Shown piece by piece: positions 45,173-54,051 of a stretch of 64,000 nt of DNA. The stretch lies in assembly GCF_014243445.1 (NCBI RefSeq), contig NZ_JACLQD010000005.1, forward strand, positions 124,001 to 188,000. Reading direction: 5' to 3'. Made by a program: the position numbers and the translations under genes. The first letter of the stretch is position 1. Each line of letters opens with the position of its first letter. The notes under the pieces were generated by a model. That model ran no database searches, was not told the origin of the DNA, and saw only the letters and a program-made list of their open reading frames with translations. Source of the stretch: Paragemmobacter straminiformis (lineage in GTDB: Bacteria > Pseudomonadota > Alphaproteobacteria > Rhodobacterales > Rhodobacteraceae).

Positions 45173-45870
45173 CAGGCGGCGCGGCGGGTGGAGATGTCGT
45201 CCCAGGCGGCGGTGATGTCGATCAGGCGGCGTTCGGCAAGTTTCACCGCCTCGGGCGGGACGCCGCGGGCGATCATGCGGTCGGGGTGGCTTTCGCGGAC
45301 CAGCGCCTTGTAGGCGGCGCGGATTTCGGACAGCGGCGCATCGGGGGTGACGCCCAGCACGTCATAGGGGTCGCGCGGCGCGCCATGCACGAAGCGGGCG
45401 CGGATCGCCGAAAAGCAGCGGTCGTCGAAGCCGAAGATGCGGGCGACGTCGTGGAGGAATTCCTCTTCCTGCGGGTGCCATGCGCCATCGGCCATTGCGA
45501 TGTGGAACAGCCCTTCGAGCAGGTCGCGCAGGGTTTCGCGGTTGTCGCCGGTGAACATGGCGGCGATCTTGCGGGCGTAGGCGTCGTAGCCCGCCACATC
45601 CTGCCGGGCGAGGTTGAAGACGCGGGCGGCGTTCTGTTCCTCGGCCTCGTCTATGGTGAAGATGCGGCGGAAGGCGGTGACCTCGTCGCGGGTCACCTGA
45701 CCGTCGGCCTTGGCCATCTTGGCCCCGAGGGCGATGACGGCGATGGTGAAGCCGACCGAACGGTCGGGGGCGGAGTTGGTCGTGCCGCGCAGCCGGTCGA
45801 ACACCGCCGAGAGCGGTTCACCCTGTGCGAGGGCGGCGAGGGCATCGGCGATACGGGTCCACAGTGACAT
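45172..45870 (-). CDS. TerB-DnaJ domain co-chaperone (DjlA-like)
   Basis: 232 aa. A TerB-like all-helical domain (about residues 40-145: VGFTIAVIALGAKMAKADGQ, VTRDEVTAFRRIF and MADGAWHPQEEEFLHDVARI) is followed by a C-terminal J domain (about 165-228: DPYDVLGVTPDAPLSEIRAA) with the HPD triad in RESHPDRMIARG. DjlA has the same pair of domains plus a membrane anchor, which is missing here. It would stimulate DnaK on specific clients. It is first of two coupled genes with the EEP hydrolase. Confidence 0.9.
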   Translation of the reverse strand: MSLWTRIADALAALAQGEPLSAVFDRLRGTTNSAPDRSVGFTIAVIALGAKMAKADGQVTRDEVTAFRRIFTIDEAEEQNAARVFNLARQDVAGYDAYARKIAAMFTGDNRETLRDLLEGLFHIAMADGAWHPQEEEFLHDVARIFGFDDRCFSAIRARFVHGAPRDPYDVLGVTPDAPLSEIRAAYKALVRESHPDRMIARGVPPEAVKLAERRLIDITAAWDDISTRRAA

Positions 45871-45901
45871 GGCCGCAGGATAATGCGCGGCGGGGCGCTT
45901 G

Positions 45902-46390
45902 TCAGGTGAGGAATTTCTGCATCAGCACGAGGTCCATGTAGCGGCCGAATTTGTGGCCGACCTGCCGCAGGACGGCGACCTCGGCATAGCCGATGCGGGC
46001 ATGGAAGGCGCGGCCTGCGGGGTTTTCGGCGCTGACGCCTGCGAACATGCTGTGCGCGCCGCCATCGCGGGCGTGGGTTTCGAGCGCGGTCATCAGCGCG
46101 CGGCCCGTGCCGCGGCCTTGGGCTTCGGGGGCGAGGATGATCGTATGCTCCATCGTGCGGGCATAGCCCACGCCGCCACGGAACTGGGCATAGGTGGCGA
46201 AGCCGAGGAGGGCGCTGCCATCGGTTGCCACAAGGAAGGCGTGGCCGTCGGCCTGTCGGGTGCCGATCATGGTGGCGATGTCCGGCCCCGTCTTTTCCAG
46301 CGCGTTGAAGGTGACGGCCGTGTCGCGGATCATCGGGTTCCAGAGGGCTGCGAGGGCCGCGGCATCGGCGGTGGTGGCAGGGCGGATCAT
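45902..46390 (-). CDS. GNAT-family N-acetyltransferase
   Basis: 162-aa acetyl-CoA-dependent acyltransferase. The fold begins MIRPATTADAAALAALWNPM, and the pyrophosphate-binding motif A is LAPEAQGRGTGRALMTALET (QGRGTG). The acceptor-side loop AFHARIGYAEVAVLRQVGHK matches the phosphinothricin/methionine sulfoximine acetyltransferase group. The start overlaps the VOC gene stop by four bases (ATGA). The substrate is unknown. Confidence 0.88.
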   Translation of the reverse strand: MIRPATTADAAALAALWNPMIRDTAVTFNALEKTGPDIATMIGTRQADGHAFLVATDGSALLGFATYAQFRGGVGYARTMEHTIILAPEAQGRGTGRALMTALETHARDGGAHSMFAGVSAENPAGRAFHARIGYAEVAVLRQVGHKFGRYMDLVLMQKFLT

Positions 46391-46998
46391 CGGATGAGGC
46401 GGGTCCCGTGCGGGGTGGAGAGGGTGGCTTGCAGGGCGGGCGCGCCGGTGGTGACGACGACGCGCGGATCGGCCAGACGCGGGGCGAGGTGGGCGGCAAG
46501 GGCCGCGCCATCGGGGTGGGCGATTTCGAGGCGGGTCAGGCGGCAGCCGCTTTCGGGCAGGGCGCGGGCGGGGTGGAGCGTGCCTTGCCAGTGGATCAGG
46601 GCGGGAAAGGCGCCGTCGAAGGGCAGTTTGCCCGTGGCGGGCACGGCCATTTGCCAGCGGTAGTCGCCGCGCTGCAACTGCGTGATGGCCCCCGTGCCCT
46701 GCGGCGAAAGCGCGAGTTCGGCGGCGAGGTCGTCGCAGGCGGCGACCCAGTTCGTCAGGCGCGGGGGGCCGGAAAAATTGTCGAGGTCGAACCAGCGCGG
46801 CCATGCGGGCGGGGTTTGGGCGGGGTCGATGGCGATGACTTCGAGGTAGAGATCGCCAAGGCCGAGCAGGCGGTTGTGCGTGGCCATGTGGCTGTGCTGG
46901 CCGCCCCCTGCGAGGGGCAGGCCAAGGGCGGCTTCCACGGCGTCGACCCCTTCGGCCAAGGTGCCGGCCGAAATGGCGATATGGTCGAAGGCGAGCAT
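46387..46998 (-). CDS. VOC-superfamily (glyoxalase-like) protein
   Basis: 203 aa with the Glyoxalase_3 type (PF13468-like) arrangement: MLAFDHIAISAGTLAEGVDA, GGQHSHMATHNRLLGLGDLY with LEVIAIDP, and FPALIHWQGTLHPARALPES. Candidate metal ligands are the histidine in FDHIAI and the glutamate in YLEVIAID. The activity is unknown. The ATG overlaps the ppx stop by one base, and its own stop overlaps the GNAT start by four, forming a coupled ppx-VOC-GNAT chain. Confidence 0.85.
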   Translation of the reverse strand: MLAFDHIAISAGTLAEGVDAVEAALGLPLAGGGQHSHMATHNRLLGLGDLYLEVIAIDPAQTPPAWPRWFDLDNFSGPPRLTNWVAACDDLAAELALSPQGTGAITQLQRGDYRWQMAVPATGKLPFDGAFPALIHWQGTLHPARALPESGCRLTRLEIAHPDGAALAAHLAPRLADPRVVVTTGAPALQATLSTPHGTRLIR

Positions 46999-48557
46999 CA
47001 GGTTCTGGCCGAGACGATGCTGGGAATGGCCTTGAGCGAATTGGCGAGAGAGGCGAAGCGGGCTTCGGCCACCTCGCCGAACAGATCGCGGCCGCGCGGG
47101 GTAAGGGCCAGTTCCAGCGTGCGTTTTCTGGGGTTCCACGACAGGCTTCCCGCCTCGGACGGGTCGGCGGCCGAGAACATCGCGCCAAAGCGCATGGCCT
47201 TTCCCAGAACCTCGGCGTCGCGGATCTGGTCGTCGTTCAGGAGACGGAACAGGGGTTCGAGCCGCGATCCGGCGCGGGAGTTCTTGTAGCGGTGCAAGAG
47301 GGACAGGCCGAGGAAAACGCGGCCCGGATGGTCGAGCCCGCCAAGGTTGGCGCGGGTGGCGTTGTCAAAGCAGACCTCGGCGCGGTAGTCGGGGTGGGCG
47401 CGCCATGTGGTGTCATGCAGCAGGCAGGCGGCCTTGATGAGGCGGTGGCGTTCCTCGTCGGCGGATTTGAAGAGGGGGAGGAGGAATTCGTAGAGTTTCT
47501 TGCCGAACCCCGGAACGCGGGCCGATGTGAGTTCGGCCATCCGCGCCGCTTCGATCAGCGGGTCGCGGCGGCGCAGGCGGTCGGGCATCTGTTCGTAAAG
47601 CAGGCCTTCGCGGATGCCATAGGCCGACACGTCGATTTCCGAGGGTTTCAGGATGCGGATGAGTTCGCGCAGCACCTCGCAGGCCAGCGGGACCAGTTCC
47701 ATCCGTTCGGTCGAGGTGCCGGTGCGGGCGCGCAAAAGCGCAAGGTCGGAGGTGGCGATCCAGTCGAGGGTGTCCATCAGGCTTTGCGGCGTCATGCGGT
47801 ATTCGTGCAGGACGGTGAGGGGGTAGTTGCGCCGCTCCATGTCGAGGCGCGCGATGACGCGCCACGAGCCGCCGACGAGGTAGATGCGTTCGCCGGTGGA
47901 CTTGATGCTGGTCTGCGCCGAGGTGATGACGCGTTCGATCAGTTTCTGGCGCTTCTTCTCGCCGCCTTCGACCTGTTGCAGGCGGAAGGGGCCGAGGGGG
48001 GTCGAGACGCGCTTGCCGACCTTGCCTTCGCCGATGCGGGCAAGCTCCATCGAGTTGCCGCCGATGTCGCAGACGATGCCCTGCGCGTCGGGCCAGCCGA
48101 GCAGCACGCCCTGTGCGGAAAGCCGCGCCTCTTCGTCGCCGTCGATGACCCAGAGCTTGAGGCCGGTCTCGCGCAGCACTTCGGCCTGGAAATCGGGGCC
48201 GTCGGCGGCTTCGCGGGTGGCAGCGGTGGCGACGACGGTCAGGGGGCTGGAGCCCATGCCTTCGGCCAGAAGGGCGAAGCGTTTCAGCGCGGAAAGGGCG
48301 CGCCTGCGGCCTTCGGGGTTGAGCTTGCCGGTTTCGTGCAGGCCCTTGCCCAGACCGCACATGATCTTTTCGTTGTAGAAATAGGCCGGGCTGCGCGCGG
48401 CCCCGTCAAAGACCACCATGCGGACCGAGTTGGAGCCGACATCGACCACGCCGACACGGCTGAGCGCACGGGCGGAGGGGTCGTCGAACAGCGGTCGGCC
48501 GAACGGGCCCCAATCGTCCTCACTCGCGATGTCGGCGAGGGCGGCGGTGTCGGTCAT
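46998..48557 (-). CDS. ppx: Exopolyphosphatase (Ppx/GppA family)
   Basis: 519-aa ASKHA-fold hydrolase that releases phosphate from polyphosphate (and possibly pppGpp). Motifs are RVGVVDVGSNSVRMVVFDGA, TVVATAATREAADGPDFQAE with the catalytic Glu region, IDGDEEARLSAQGVLLG, and IVCDIGGNSMELARIGEGKV. A C-terminal HD-like helical domain (LIKAACLLHDTTWRAHPDYR) follows. The ATG ends at 48557. It lies 225 bases downstream of ppk1 on the same strand; the pair sets cellular polyphosphate. Confidence 0.93.
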   Translation of the reverse strand: MTDTAALADIASEDDWGPFGRPLFDDPSARALSRVGVVDVGSNSVRMVVFDGAARSPAYFYNEKIMCGLGKGLHETGKLNPEGRRRALSALKRFALLAEGMGSSPLTVVATAATREAADGPDFQAEVLRETGLKLWVIDGDEEARLSAQGVLLGWPDAQGIVCDIGGNSMELARIGEGKVGKRVSTPLGPFRLQQVEGGEKKRQKLIERVITSAQTSIKSTGERIYLVGGSWRVIARLDMERRNYPLTVLHEYRMTPQSLMDTLDWIATSDLALLRARTGTSTERMELVPLACEVLRELIRILKPSEIDVSAYGIREGLLYEQMPDRLRRRDPLIEAARMAELTSARVPGFGKKLYEFLLPLFKSADEERHRLIKAACLLHDTTWRAHPDYRAEVCFDNATRANLGGLDHPGRVFLGLSLLHRYKNSRAGSRLEPLFRLLNDDQIRDAEVLGKAMRFGAMFSAADPSEAGSLSWNPRKRTLELALTPRGRDLFGEVAEARFASLANSLKAIPSIVSART

Positions 48558-48704
48558 TCGTGCAGTCCTTGTATTGCGGGGAGAGAGTGGCGCGGGGCGG
48601 AGGCGCGGTCAAGGATTCGGGCGCTTGGCCCCGGGCGGCGCGGTGACGCGGGCCATATGACGCAGGTCACATCATGCGGGGCAAAAGGTGGGGCCAACCC
48701 CTGA

Positions 48705-48746
48705 GGGCCACATCCTGCGGGCCACATCAGGCGGGCCGCATCCGTG
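48705..48746. repeat. Three 14-bp tandem repeats between ppk1 and ppx
   Basis: GGGCCACATCCTGC, GGGCCACATCAGGC and GGGCCGCATCCGTG start at 48705, 48719 and 48733. A looser GGCCATATGACGCAGGTCAC lies just before (48652). They sit downstream of ppk1. The function is unknown. Confidence 0.6.
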
Positions 48747-48757
48747 CGAACGGATTT

Positions 48758-48781
48758 GCGGATTTCCCGAAAGAAATCCGC
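48758..48781 (-). repeat. Short hairpin immediately after ppk1
   Basis: GCGGATTTC, loop CCGAAA, GAAATCCGC. It ends two bases from the ppk1 stop codon and resembles the other GATTTC-type hairpins at 9197 and 34764, but with a six-base loop. Confidence 0.6.
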
Positions 48782-48782
48782 G

Positions 48783-50972
48783 TCAGGCGGGCGGCCCCTC
48801 GTCGCGGAGTTGGGCGAGTTTGGGGACATCTTTCGCCCCTGCCGTGCCGCGCCCCGAGAGCGACGGGTTTTCCATGAAGAAATGGTGGCAGTTGAACAGC
48901 GCGCCATCGCGGGGCGGCAGGTCGCGGCTGTAGCGGCCATCGGGGGAAAGGACCCAGCTTTGCGCCTCGTCGGCAAGGTTGGCGGCCATGATCTGGCCTT
49001 CGATCTGGGCCTTGACGGTGGGGTTGTGGATTTCGACCAGCGTTTCCACCCGCCGCGTCAGGTTGCGGCCCATCCAGTCGGCCGACGAGATGAAGACGCG
49101 GGCGGATTTCGAGGGCAGGCCGTGGCCGTTGCCGACGCAGAGGATGCGGCTGTGTTCGAGAAAGCGTCCGACGATGGATTTGACGCGGATGTTTTCGGAC
49201 AGTCCCTTGACGCCCGGTCGCACGCCGCAGATGCCGCGGATGACGAGGCTGATCTTCACGCCGGCCTGAGAGGCGTCATAGAGCGCGTCGATCACCTCGG
49301 GGTCGATGAGGCTGTTCATCTTGGCCCAGATTTCGGCCGGACGTCCGGCGCGGGCGTGGTCTGCCTCGGCCGCGATCAGCTCGAGCAGGCGGGGTTTGAG
49401 CGTGATGGGCGAGATGGCGAGGTTTTCCAGCCCCTCGGGTTGCACATAGCCCGAGAGGTAGTTGAACACCTTGGTCGCATCGCGGCCCAAGGCGGCGTCG
49501 CAGGTGAAGAAGGACAGGTCGGTGTAGATGCGCGCCGTGATCGGGTGGTAGTTGCCCGTGCCGTAATGGGTGTAGGTGACGAGGTTCTCGCCCTCGCGCC
49601 GGACGACGGTGCTGATCTTGGCGTGGGTCTTGTACTGGATGAAGCCGTAGACCACATGCGCGCCCGACCGTTCCAGCCGCCGCGACTGGCGGATGTTGGC
49701 GGCCTCGTCGAAGCGGGCTTTCAGCTCGACAAGGGCGGTGACGGATTTTCCGGCCTCGGCCGCCTCGCACAGGGCCGAGACGATGGGGCTGTCCCATGAG
49801 GTGCGGTAGAGGGTTTGCTTGATCGCCAGCACGTTGGGGTCGCGGGCGGCCTGTTCGAGGAAATTGATGACGAGATCGAAGGTCTCGTAGGGGTGGTGGA
49901 GCAGGATGTCCTTTTGCCGGATCGCGGCGAAAAGGTCGCCTTCGTGGTCTTGCACGCGTTCGGGAACGCGGGGCGAGAAGGGCGGCCACAAGAGGTCGGG
50001 GCGCGAGGACAGGACCAGTTCCTTGAGGTCGGCGATGCCCAGAAGGCCGCGCACCTCGACCACCATATCCTCGGTGACGGCGAGTTCGTCCATGATGAGG
50101 GCGCGCAGGTCGGGCGGCGCGCCTGCCGAGAGTTTCAGGCGGATCACATCGCCGCGCCGGCGGCGTTTCAGCGCGGTTTCGAATTCGCGGACGAGGTCTT
50201 CGGCTTCGTCCTCGACCTCGAGATCGCTGTCGCGCAGGACGCGGAAGATGCAGTGGCCGCGGTCGGTGTAGCCGGGGAAGAGCATGTCGAGATGCAGAAG
50301 GAGCAGTTCTTCCAGCGGCAGGTAGCGATGCTCGCCCGGTTTGCCGGGCAGGGGGACGAAGCGGGCAATCTGCTGCGGGATGGGCAGAAGGGCCTTTAGC
50401 GTGCGCTGGTCGGTGACGCGTTCAAGCTCGAGCGCCAGCGAAAAGCCGGTGTTGGGAATGAAGGGAAAGGGGTGGGCCGGGTCGATGGCCAGCGGCGAGA
50501 GGACGGGAAAGACCTTGTGCAGGAAATGCTCGGCCAGATGTTTCAGATCGCGGGAGGTGAGTTTGGAGCGGGTCAGGATCGAGATGCCCTGCGCCTCCAT
50601 CTCGCGCTTGAGGCGGTTGAAGACGGTTTGCTGCGTCAGCATCAGGCGGCGCGCGTCGTCGTGGATGAGGGCGAGTTGCTCGGCGGGGCGGCGGCCGTCT
50701 TCGGAAAGGGTGGCGTTGCCGTTCCTTTGCAGGGCGCGCAGGCCAGCGACGCGGACGGTGTAGAATTCGTCGAGGTTGGTGGCCGAGATCGAGAGGAAGC
50801 GGAGGCGTTCGAGCAAAGGCACGGCGGGGTTCGAGGCTTCGTCGAGGACGCGCCAGTTGAAGGCCAGCCACGAGAGTTCGCGGTTGAAAAACCGGCGCGG
50901 GCCGCTGCGTTCGGCCTCGGGGAGGGAGACGGGGGCTGGGAAAGCGGCTTTGAGGAAATCGGCTTGGGTCAT
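48783..50972 (-). CDS. ppk1: Polyphosphate kinase 1
   Basis: 729-aa enzyme that reversibly polymerises the gamma phosphate of ATP to polyphosphate. It begins PRRFFNRELSWLAFNWRVLD, the PPK1 N domain. Catalytic histidines are in TYTHYGTGNYHPITARIYTD and in SARVFISSADWMGRNLTRRV region neighbours, with HHPYETFDLVINFLEQAARD and KQTLYRTSWDSPIVSALCEA also present. Length is usual. The ATG ends at 50972, with a leader of 272 bases before the next gene; no Pho box is recognised. Confidence 0.95.
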   Translation of the reverse strand: MTQADFLKAAFPAPVSLPEAERSGPRRFFNRELSWLAFNWRVLDEASNPAVPLLERLRFLSISATNLDEFYTVRVAGLRALQRNGNATLSEDGRRPAEQLALIHDDARRLMLTQQTVFNRLKREMEAQGISILTRSKLTSRDLKHLAEHFLHKVFPVLSPLAIDPAHPFPFIPNTGFSLALELERVTDQRTLKALLPIPQQIARFVPLPGKPGEHRYLPLEELLLLHLDMLFPGYTDRGHCIFRVLRDSDLEVEDEAEDLVREFETALKRRRRGDVIRLKLSAGAPPDLRALIMDELAVTEDMVVEVRGLLGIADLKELVLSSRPDLLWPPFSPRVPERVQDHEGDLFAAIRQKDILLHHPYETFDLVINFLEQAARDPNVLAIKQTLYRTSWDSPIVSALCEAAEAGKSVTALVELKARFDEAANIRQSRRLERSGAHVVYGFIQYKTHAKISTVVRREGENLVTYTHYGTGNYHPITARIYTDLSFFTCDAALGRDATKVFNYLSGYVQPEGLENLAISPITLKPRLLELIAAEADHARAGRPAEIWAKMNSLIDPEVIDALYDASQAGVKISLVIRGICGVRPGVKGLSENIRVKSIVGRFLEHSRILCVGNGHGLPSKSARVFISSADWMGRNLTRRVETLVEIHNPTVKAQIEGQIMAANLADEAQSWVLSPDGRYSRDLPPRDGALFNCHHFFMENPSLSGRGTAGAKDVPKLAQLRDEGPPA

Positions 50973-51213
50973 GGGCCTGCGGGATAGCGGGGGTGTGCGA
51001 CGGTTTCATGACATGTGACCATTGGCGGGGGGGCATGTCCAGCGGTGGTTTGGCGGGGGAGTTGGCGGGGGGCGGTGCGGGGGCAGGGGCGCATGGTGCG
51101 GCCCGCAATGCCCGCGCCGCCCGCGCTTTGCTGCGTCGGTCTTGAGCGACGGGGGAAGGCGGGGGCGGGGAGCAGTTCGGGGAAGGTGGTGCAGGGGGCA
51201 GGCGGGGCGTTTC

Positions 51214-51236
51214 GAGTATTTGGGCAAGGCTGAAAG
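51214..51236 (+). repeat. Dispersed GAGTATTT element, copy 5
   Basis: GAGTATTTGGGCAAGGCTGA plus AAG, lying 9 bases before the stop codon of the DUF2087 gene (minus strand). There is no preceding perfect G/C hairpin. Seen from the minus strand, the element directly follows the gene. Confidence 0.8.
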
Positions 51237-51244
51237 GGGGGGCG

Positions 51245-51811
51245 TCAGGCCACGGGTGCCGCGCCTTTGCGGCGTGTGGTGACGTGGTGGATCAGGGCGC
51301 GGGCCTCGGGCGGCGGGGCAAGCCTGTTGCGGTGGTAGGCGGTGCCGTCGGGACTGCGCGCGAGAAGGCCGAGCCCGGTCATGTCGCGGCGCAGCAGCGC
51401 GGGGTCGCCGAAGCCGTGGGCGGGGGCGAGGAGCGCGTTCACCTGCCGCTCGTGCAGGCCGGAGCCGAGCGGGAAGAGCGGCCAGAGCGCCCAGAGGCAG
51501 AGGATTTGCAGGTTGCGGCGCGAGGGCCAGCGGGCGAGGCGACCCTGTTCGTCGAAATGGCGCAGGGCGCGTTCGACGAGGCTGTGGTCGGTCTGGGCAG
51601 CAGTCTGGGCCGTGGTCCGGGCGGCGTCGAGCCGGGATTTGGCGGCGGCGGCGGCGCGCAGGTGCTGGAGGTTGCGGAACCCGCCTGCGCGGGCGAGCAT
51701 GTTCAGCAGCTCGAGATGGCCCGGTGCCGGTTTGGCCTGAAGTTGCAGGGCAAGGGCGCGGGCGAAGGCCGAGAGGTCGGAGGTCTGGAGTGGGAGCGCA
51801 AGGCGCGACAT
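51245..51811 (-). CDS. DUF2087 domain-containing protein
   Basis: 188 aa. The C-terminal half (about 88-165) is a DUF2087 winged-helix-like domain: RWPSRRNLQILCLWALWPLF, LGSGLHERQVNALLAPAHGF and GDPALLRRDMTGLGLLARSP. The N-terminal half (SAFARALALQLQAKPAPGHL, ELLNMLARAGGFRNLQHLRA) resembles the small helical region found before DUF2087 in other bacteria. It is probably DNA-binding, but unproven. The ATG ends at 51811. Confidence 0.82.
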   Translation of the reverse strand: MSRLALPLQTSDLSAFARALALQLQAKPAPGHLELLNMLARAGGFRNLQHLRAAAAAKSRLDAARTTAQTAAQTDHSLVERALRHFDEQGRLARWPSRRNLQILCLWALWPLFPLGSGLHERQVNALLAPAHGFGDPALLRRDMTGLGLLARSPDGTAYHRNRLAPPPEARALIHHVTTRRKGAAPVA

Positions 51812-51987
51812 GGGACTTATCCTGATGGGCCGCAGGCTGTCATGGTCGCTGGCTTGTGACGCGGCGCAGGGGTGTCCGTTGCGATGCGTGTTCAGGGCAG
51901 GTTTAGCATTCCCTTGCGGGACAGCGACGCCTCGGTGATCTGCCGACCGTGGGGGCAGGATAGCCGAAGGCGGTTGCGGTGCAAGCC

Positions 51988-52659
51988 CTAGCCGTCGCGG
52001 CCCAGAATGTCGGCCGCGAGTTGGCGGGTGACGGGGCGGCCCTGGGCCAGAGAGACCGCATCGAGGGCGGCGACCAGTTTGCGGGCGGTGTTGAGCGAGC
52101 GTTCCATGCGCTGGACCATGTAGGGGATCACATTCGGCGGAACGGCGATCTGGCGGTCGGCGAAGAGCTTGACCAGCACGGCGGACAAGAGCGCGTCATC
52201 GGGCGCGTCGAGCCGTGTCAGCGGCGCGGCTTGCAGGCGGCTGGCAAGGTCGGGCAGGCGCAGGCCCCAGTCGCGCGGCGGGGTGGCGGCCGTGACCAGA
52301 AGGGCGGCCCCCTGCGTCACGATGTTGTGGAGGTGGAAGAAGGCGGCCTCGCCCTCGCGGTTGCCCGCGACGGCTTCGGCGTCCTCGACCGCGACGGGGC
52401 CGCCTGCGGTGAGGCTGGGGATGTCGGCCTCGGCAAGGCTGGTGGCGCGGACGAGGGTGGCGCCGGTCTCTTGCGCCCAGAGATGGGCGAGGTGGGTCTT
52501 GCCGCTGCCCCTTGGCCCCACGATCAGCATCTTGCCGCCCGGCCATGTGCGCCATGCCTCGACCGCCGCAAGCGCCGGGGCGTTGGTGGGCGAGACGAAG
52601 AAATCCTCGCGGCGGAAGGTTTCGGCCACGGGCAGGTCAAAGGCGAGTTGGCGGGTCAC
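51988..52659 (-). CDS. hdaA: HdaA/Hda-type DnaA regulatory inactivator
   Basis: 223-aa AAA+ protein of the DnaA/Hda family that, with the beta clamp, promotes hydrolysis of DnaA-bound ATP to limit re-initiation. The N-terminal QLAFDLP is a clamp-binding motif of the kind seen in Hda. Walker A is IVGPRGSGKTHLAHLW, and the sensor/lid region contains RLPDLASRLQAAPLTRLDAP and VVQRMERSLNTARKLVAALD-like sequence. It lacks the DnaA domain IV. It starts at a GTG ending at 52659 that overlaps the perM stop (GTGA), so it is coupled to perM. Confidence 0.88.
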   Translation of the reverse strand: MTRQLAFDLPVAETFRREDFFVSPTNAPALAAVEAWRTWPGGKMLIVGPRGSGKTHLAHLWAQETGATLVRATSLAEADIPSLTAGGPVAVEDAEAVAGNREGEAAFFHLHNIVTQGAALLVTAATPPRDWGLRLPDLASRLQAAPLTRLDAPDDALLSAVLVKLFADRQIAVPPNVIPYMVQRMERSLNTARKLVAALDAVSLAQGRPVTRQLAADILGRDG

Positions 52660-53747
52660 TCTTGAACGTCGTCCTCGGGCGCGGGGTCGTTGTGGCCTGC
52701 GAGGCCGCGGTAAAGCAGGCTCGACTGGTATTGGGCGATGCCGAAGCGGGCAAAGACGCCGATCGAGGCCGCGACAGGCACGGCGACCAGCATGCCGACG
52801 AAGCCGAAGAGCGAGCCGAAGGCCGAGAGGGCGAACAGAAGCCAGACCGGGTGCAGGCCCACCGAGTTGCCGACGAGCTTGGGGGTGAGGACATTGCCTT
52901 CGATGAACTGGCCCACGGCGAAGATCGCGGCGATCAGGCCGATCGAGACCCAGTCGCCCCAGAACTGGAAGAGCGCAAGCCCGATGGCAAGCGAGCCGCC
53001 GACAAGCGAGCCGACGTAGGGAATGAAGGTGATGGCCCCCGCGATGGCCCCGACCACAAGGCCGAATTGCAGCCCTGCGAGCATCAGCGCCAGCGAATAG
53101 AAGCTGCCGAGCAGGAGGCAGACGGAAAGCTGTCCGCGCACGAAACCGGCCAGCACGGCGTTGATCTCGCGTCCCAGACGGCGGATCACGGGGGCGTGGT
53201 CGCGCGGCAGCAGCGCGTCGATCCGGTCGACCATATGGTCCCAGTCGAGCAGCATGTAGAAGGCGACCACGGGGACGACGACGATGAAGATCACCGCCGA
53301 GACGAGGGACATGGCCGAGGAGAGCAGGGTTTCGGCAAGCTGGCCGCCCTTGGCCTGGATGCCCTGGGCGATCTGCGACAGGGTCTGGCGGATGGTCGAG
53401 GTGGAGTCGTTGATCTCGGGGAAACGCTCGGTCAGGAAGGCTTGCAGGCGGGCGGCGATTTGCGGCGCGGCGTTGATGAGGCCGGTGAGCTGTTCGACCA
53501 GCGTCGGAATGACCGCGAGGACCAGCAGCACGGCGATGAGAAGCGCGGCGAGCGAGATGGTCACCGTAGCCCCGACGCGGCTGAAGCCCGCGCGTTGCAG
53601 CCGGTCGGCCACGGGGTCGAGGAAATAGGCGATGGCGCTGCCGACGATGAAGGGCAGCAGGACATCGCCCAGAAGCCACAGAAGCAGCAGGAACACCGCG
53701 GTCGCGATGCCCCAGGTCAGAAGCTGTTGCCGCACGGGCAGGGCCAT
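52656..53747 (-). CDS. AI-2E/PerM-family permease
   Basis: 363-aa inner-membrane protein of the AI-2E transporter (PerM/TqsA) family, with about eight helices. Typical parts are [20 protein letters not shown] near the N-terminus, a long amphipathic periplasmic stretch (about 85-150), and the pore region [20 protein letters not shown] and [20 protein letters not shown]. Members export signalling or other small molecules or act as cation antiporters. PerM upstream of hda is a common alphaproteobacterial arrangement. The ATG ending at 53747 has an AAGG nine bases upstream. Confidence 0.9.
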   Translation of the reverse strand: MALPVRQQLLTWGIATAVFLLLLWLLGDVLLPFIVGSAIAYFLDPVADRLQRAGFSRVGATVTISLAALLIAVLLVLAVIPTLVEQLTGLINAAPQIAARLQAFLTERFPEINDSTSTIRQTLSQIAQGIQAKGGQLAETLLSSAMSLVSAVIFIVVVPVVAFYMLLDWDHMVDRIDALLPRDHAPVIRRLGREINAVLAGFVRGQLSVCLLLGSFYSLALMLAGLQFGLVVGAIAGAITFIPYVGSLVGGSLAIGLALFQFWGDWVSIGLIAAIFAVGQFIEGNVLTPKLVGNSVGLHPVWLLFALSAFGSLFGFVGMLVAVPVAASIGVFARFGIAQYQSSLLYRGLAGHNDPAPEDDVQE

Positions 53748-53856
53748 GATCGCGCCTTTCGCTTTGCCGGCGGAACATATCACCATTGCGGCGCGCCGGT
53801 GCAAGGGGGGCAGAGTGCGGGGGGCAGAAGCGTCGGGCCGCCGCATGGCCCGCCCG

Positions 53857-53901
53857 CCGGGGCGCTGCCCCGGACCCCGGAGTATTTGGGCAAGGCTGAA
53901 G
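53857..53901 (+). repeat. Dispersed GAGTATTT element, copy 6
   Basis: Hairpin CCGGGGC-GCT-GCCCCGG, then ACCCCGGAGTATTTGGGCAA with GGCTGAAG (core from 53879). It is the only copy in a divergent gap (perM and proS), so it is not only a 3'-end element. Confidence 0.8.
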
Positions 53902-54051
53902 GGCGGGGCGCGGCCTGTCGGGCGGCAGCATGGGCTGCCCCGTGCGGGGAGGGCGCGGGGAGGGTGCGGTGCGCGCCCTGTGTGCCCGAGGTTGCCTGAC
54001 AGGCTGCTTCCCGCTAGGAACGCTGGGAAACCGTTTCACGAGGCCCGTCCC

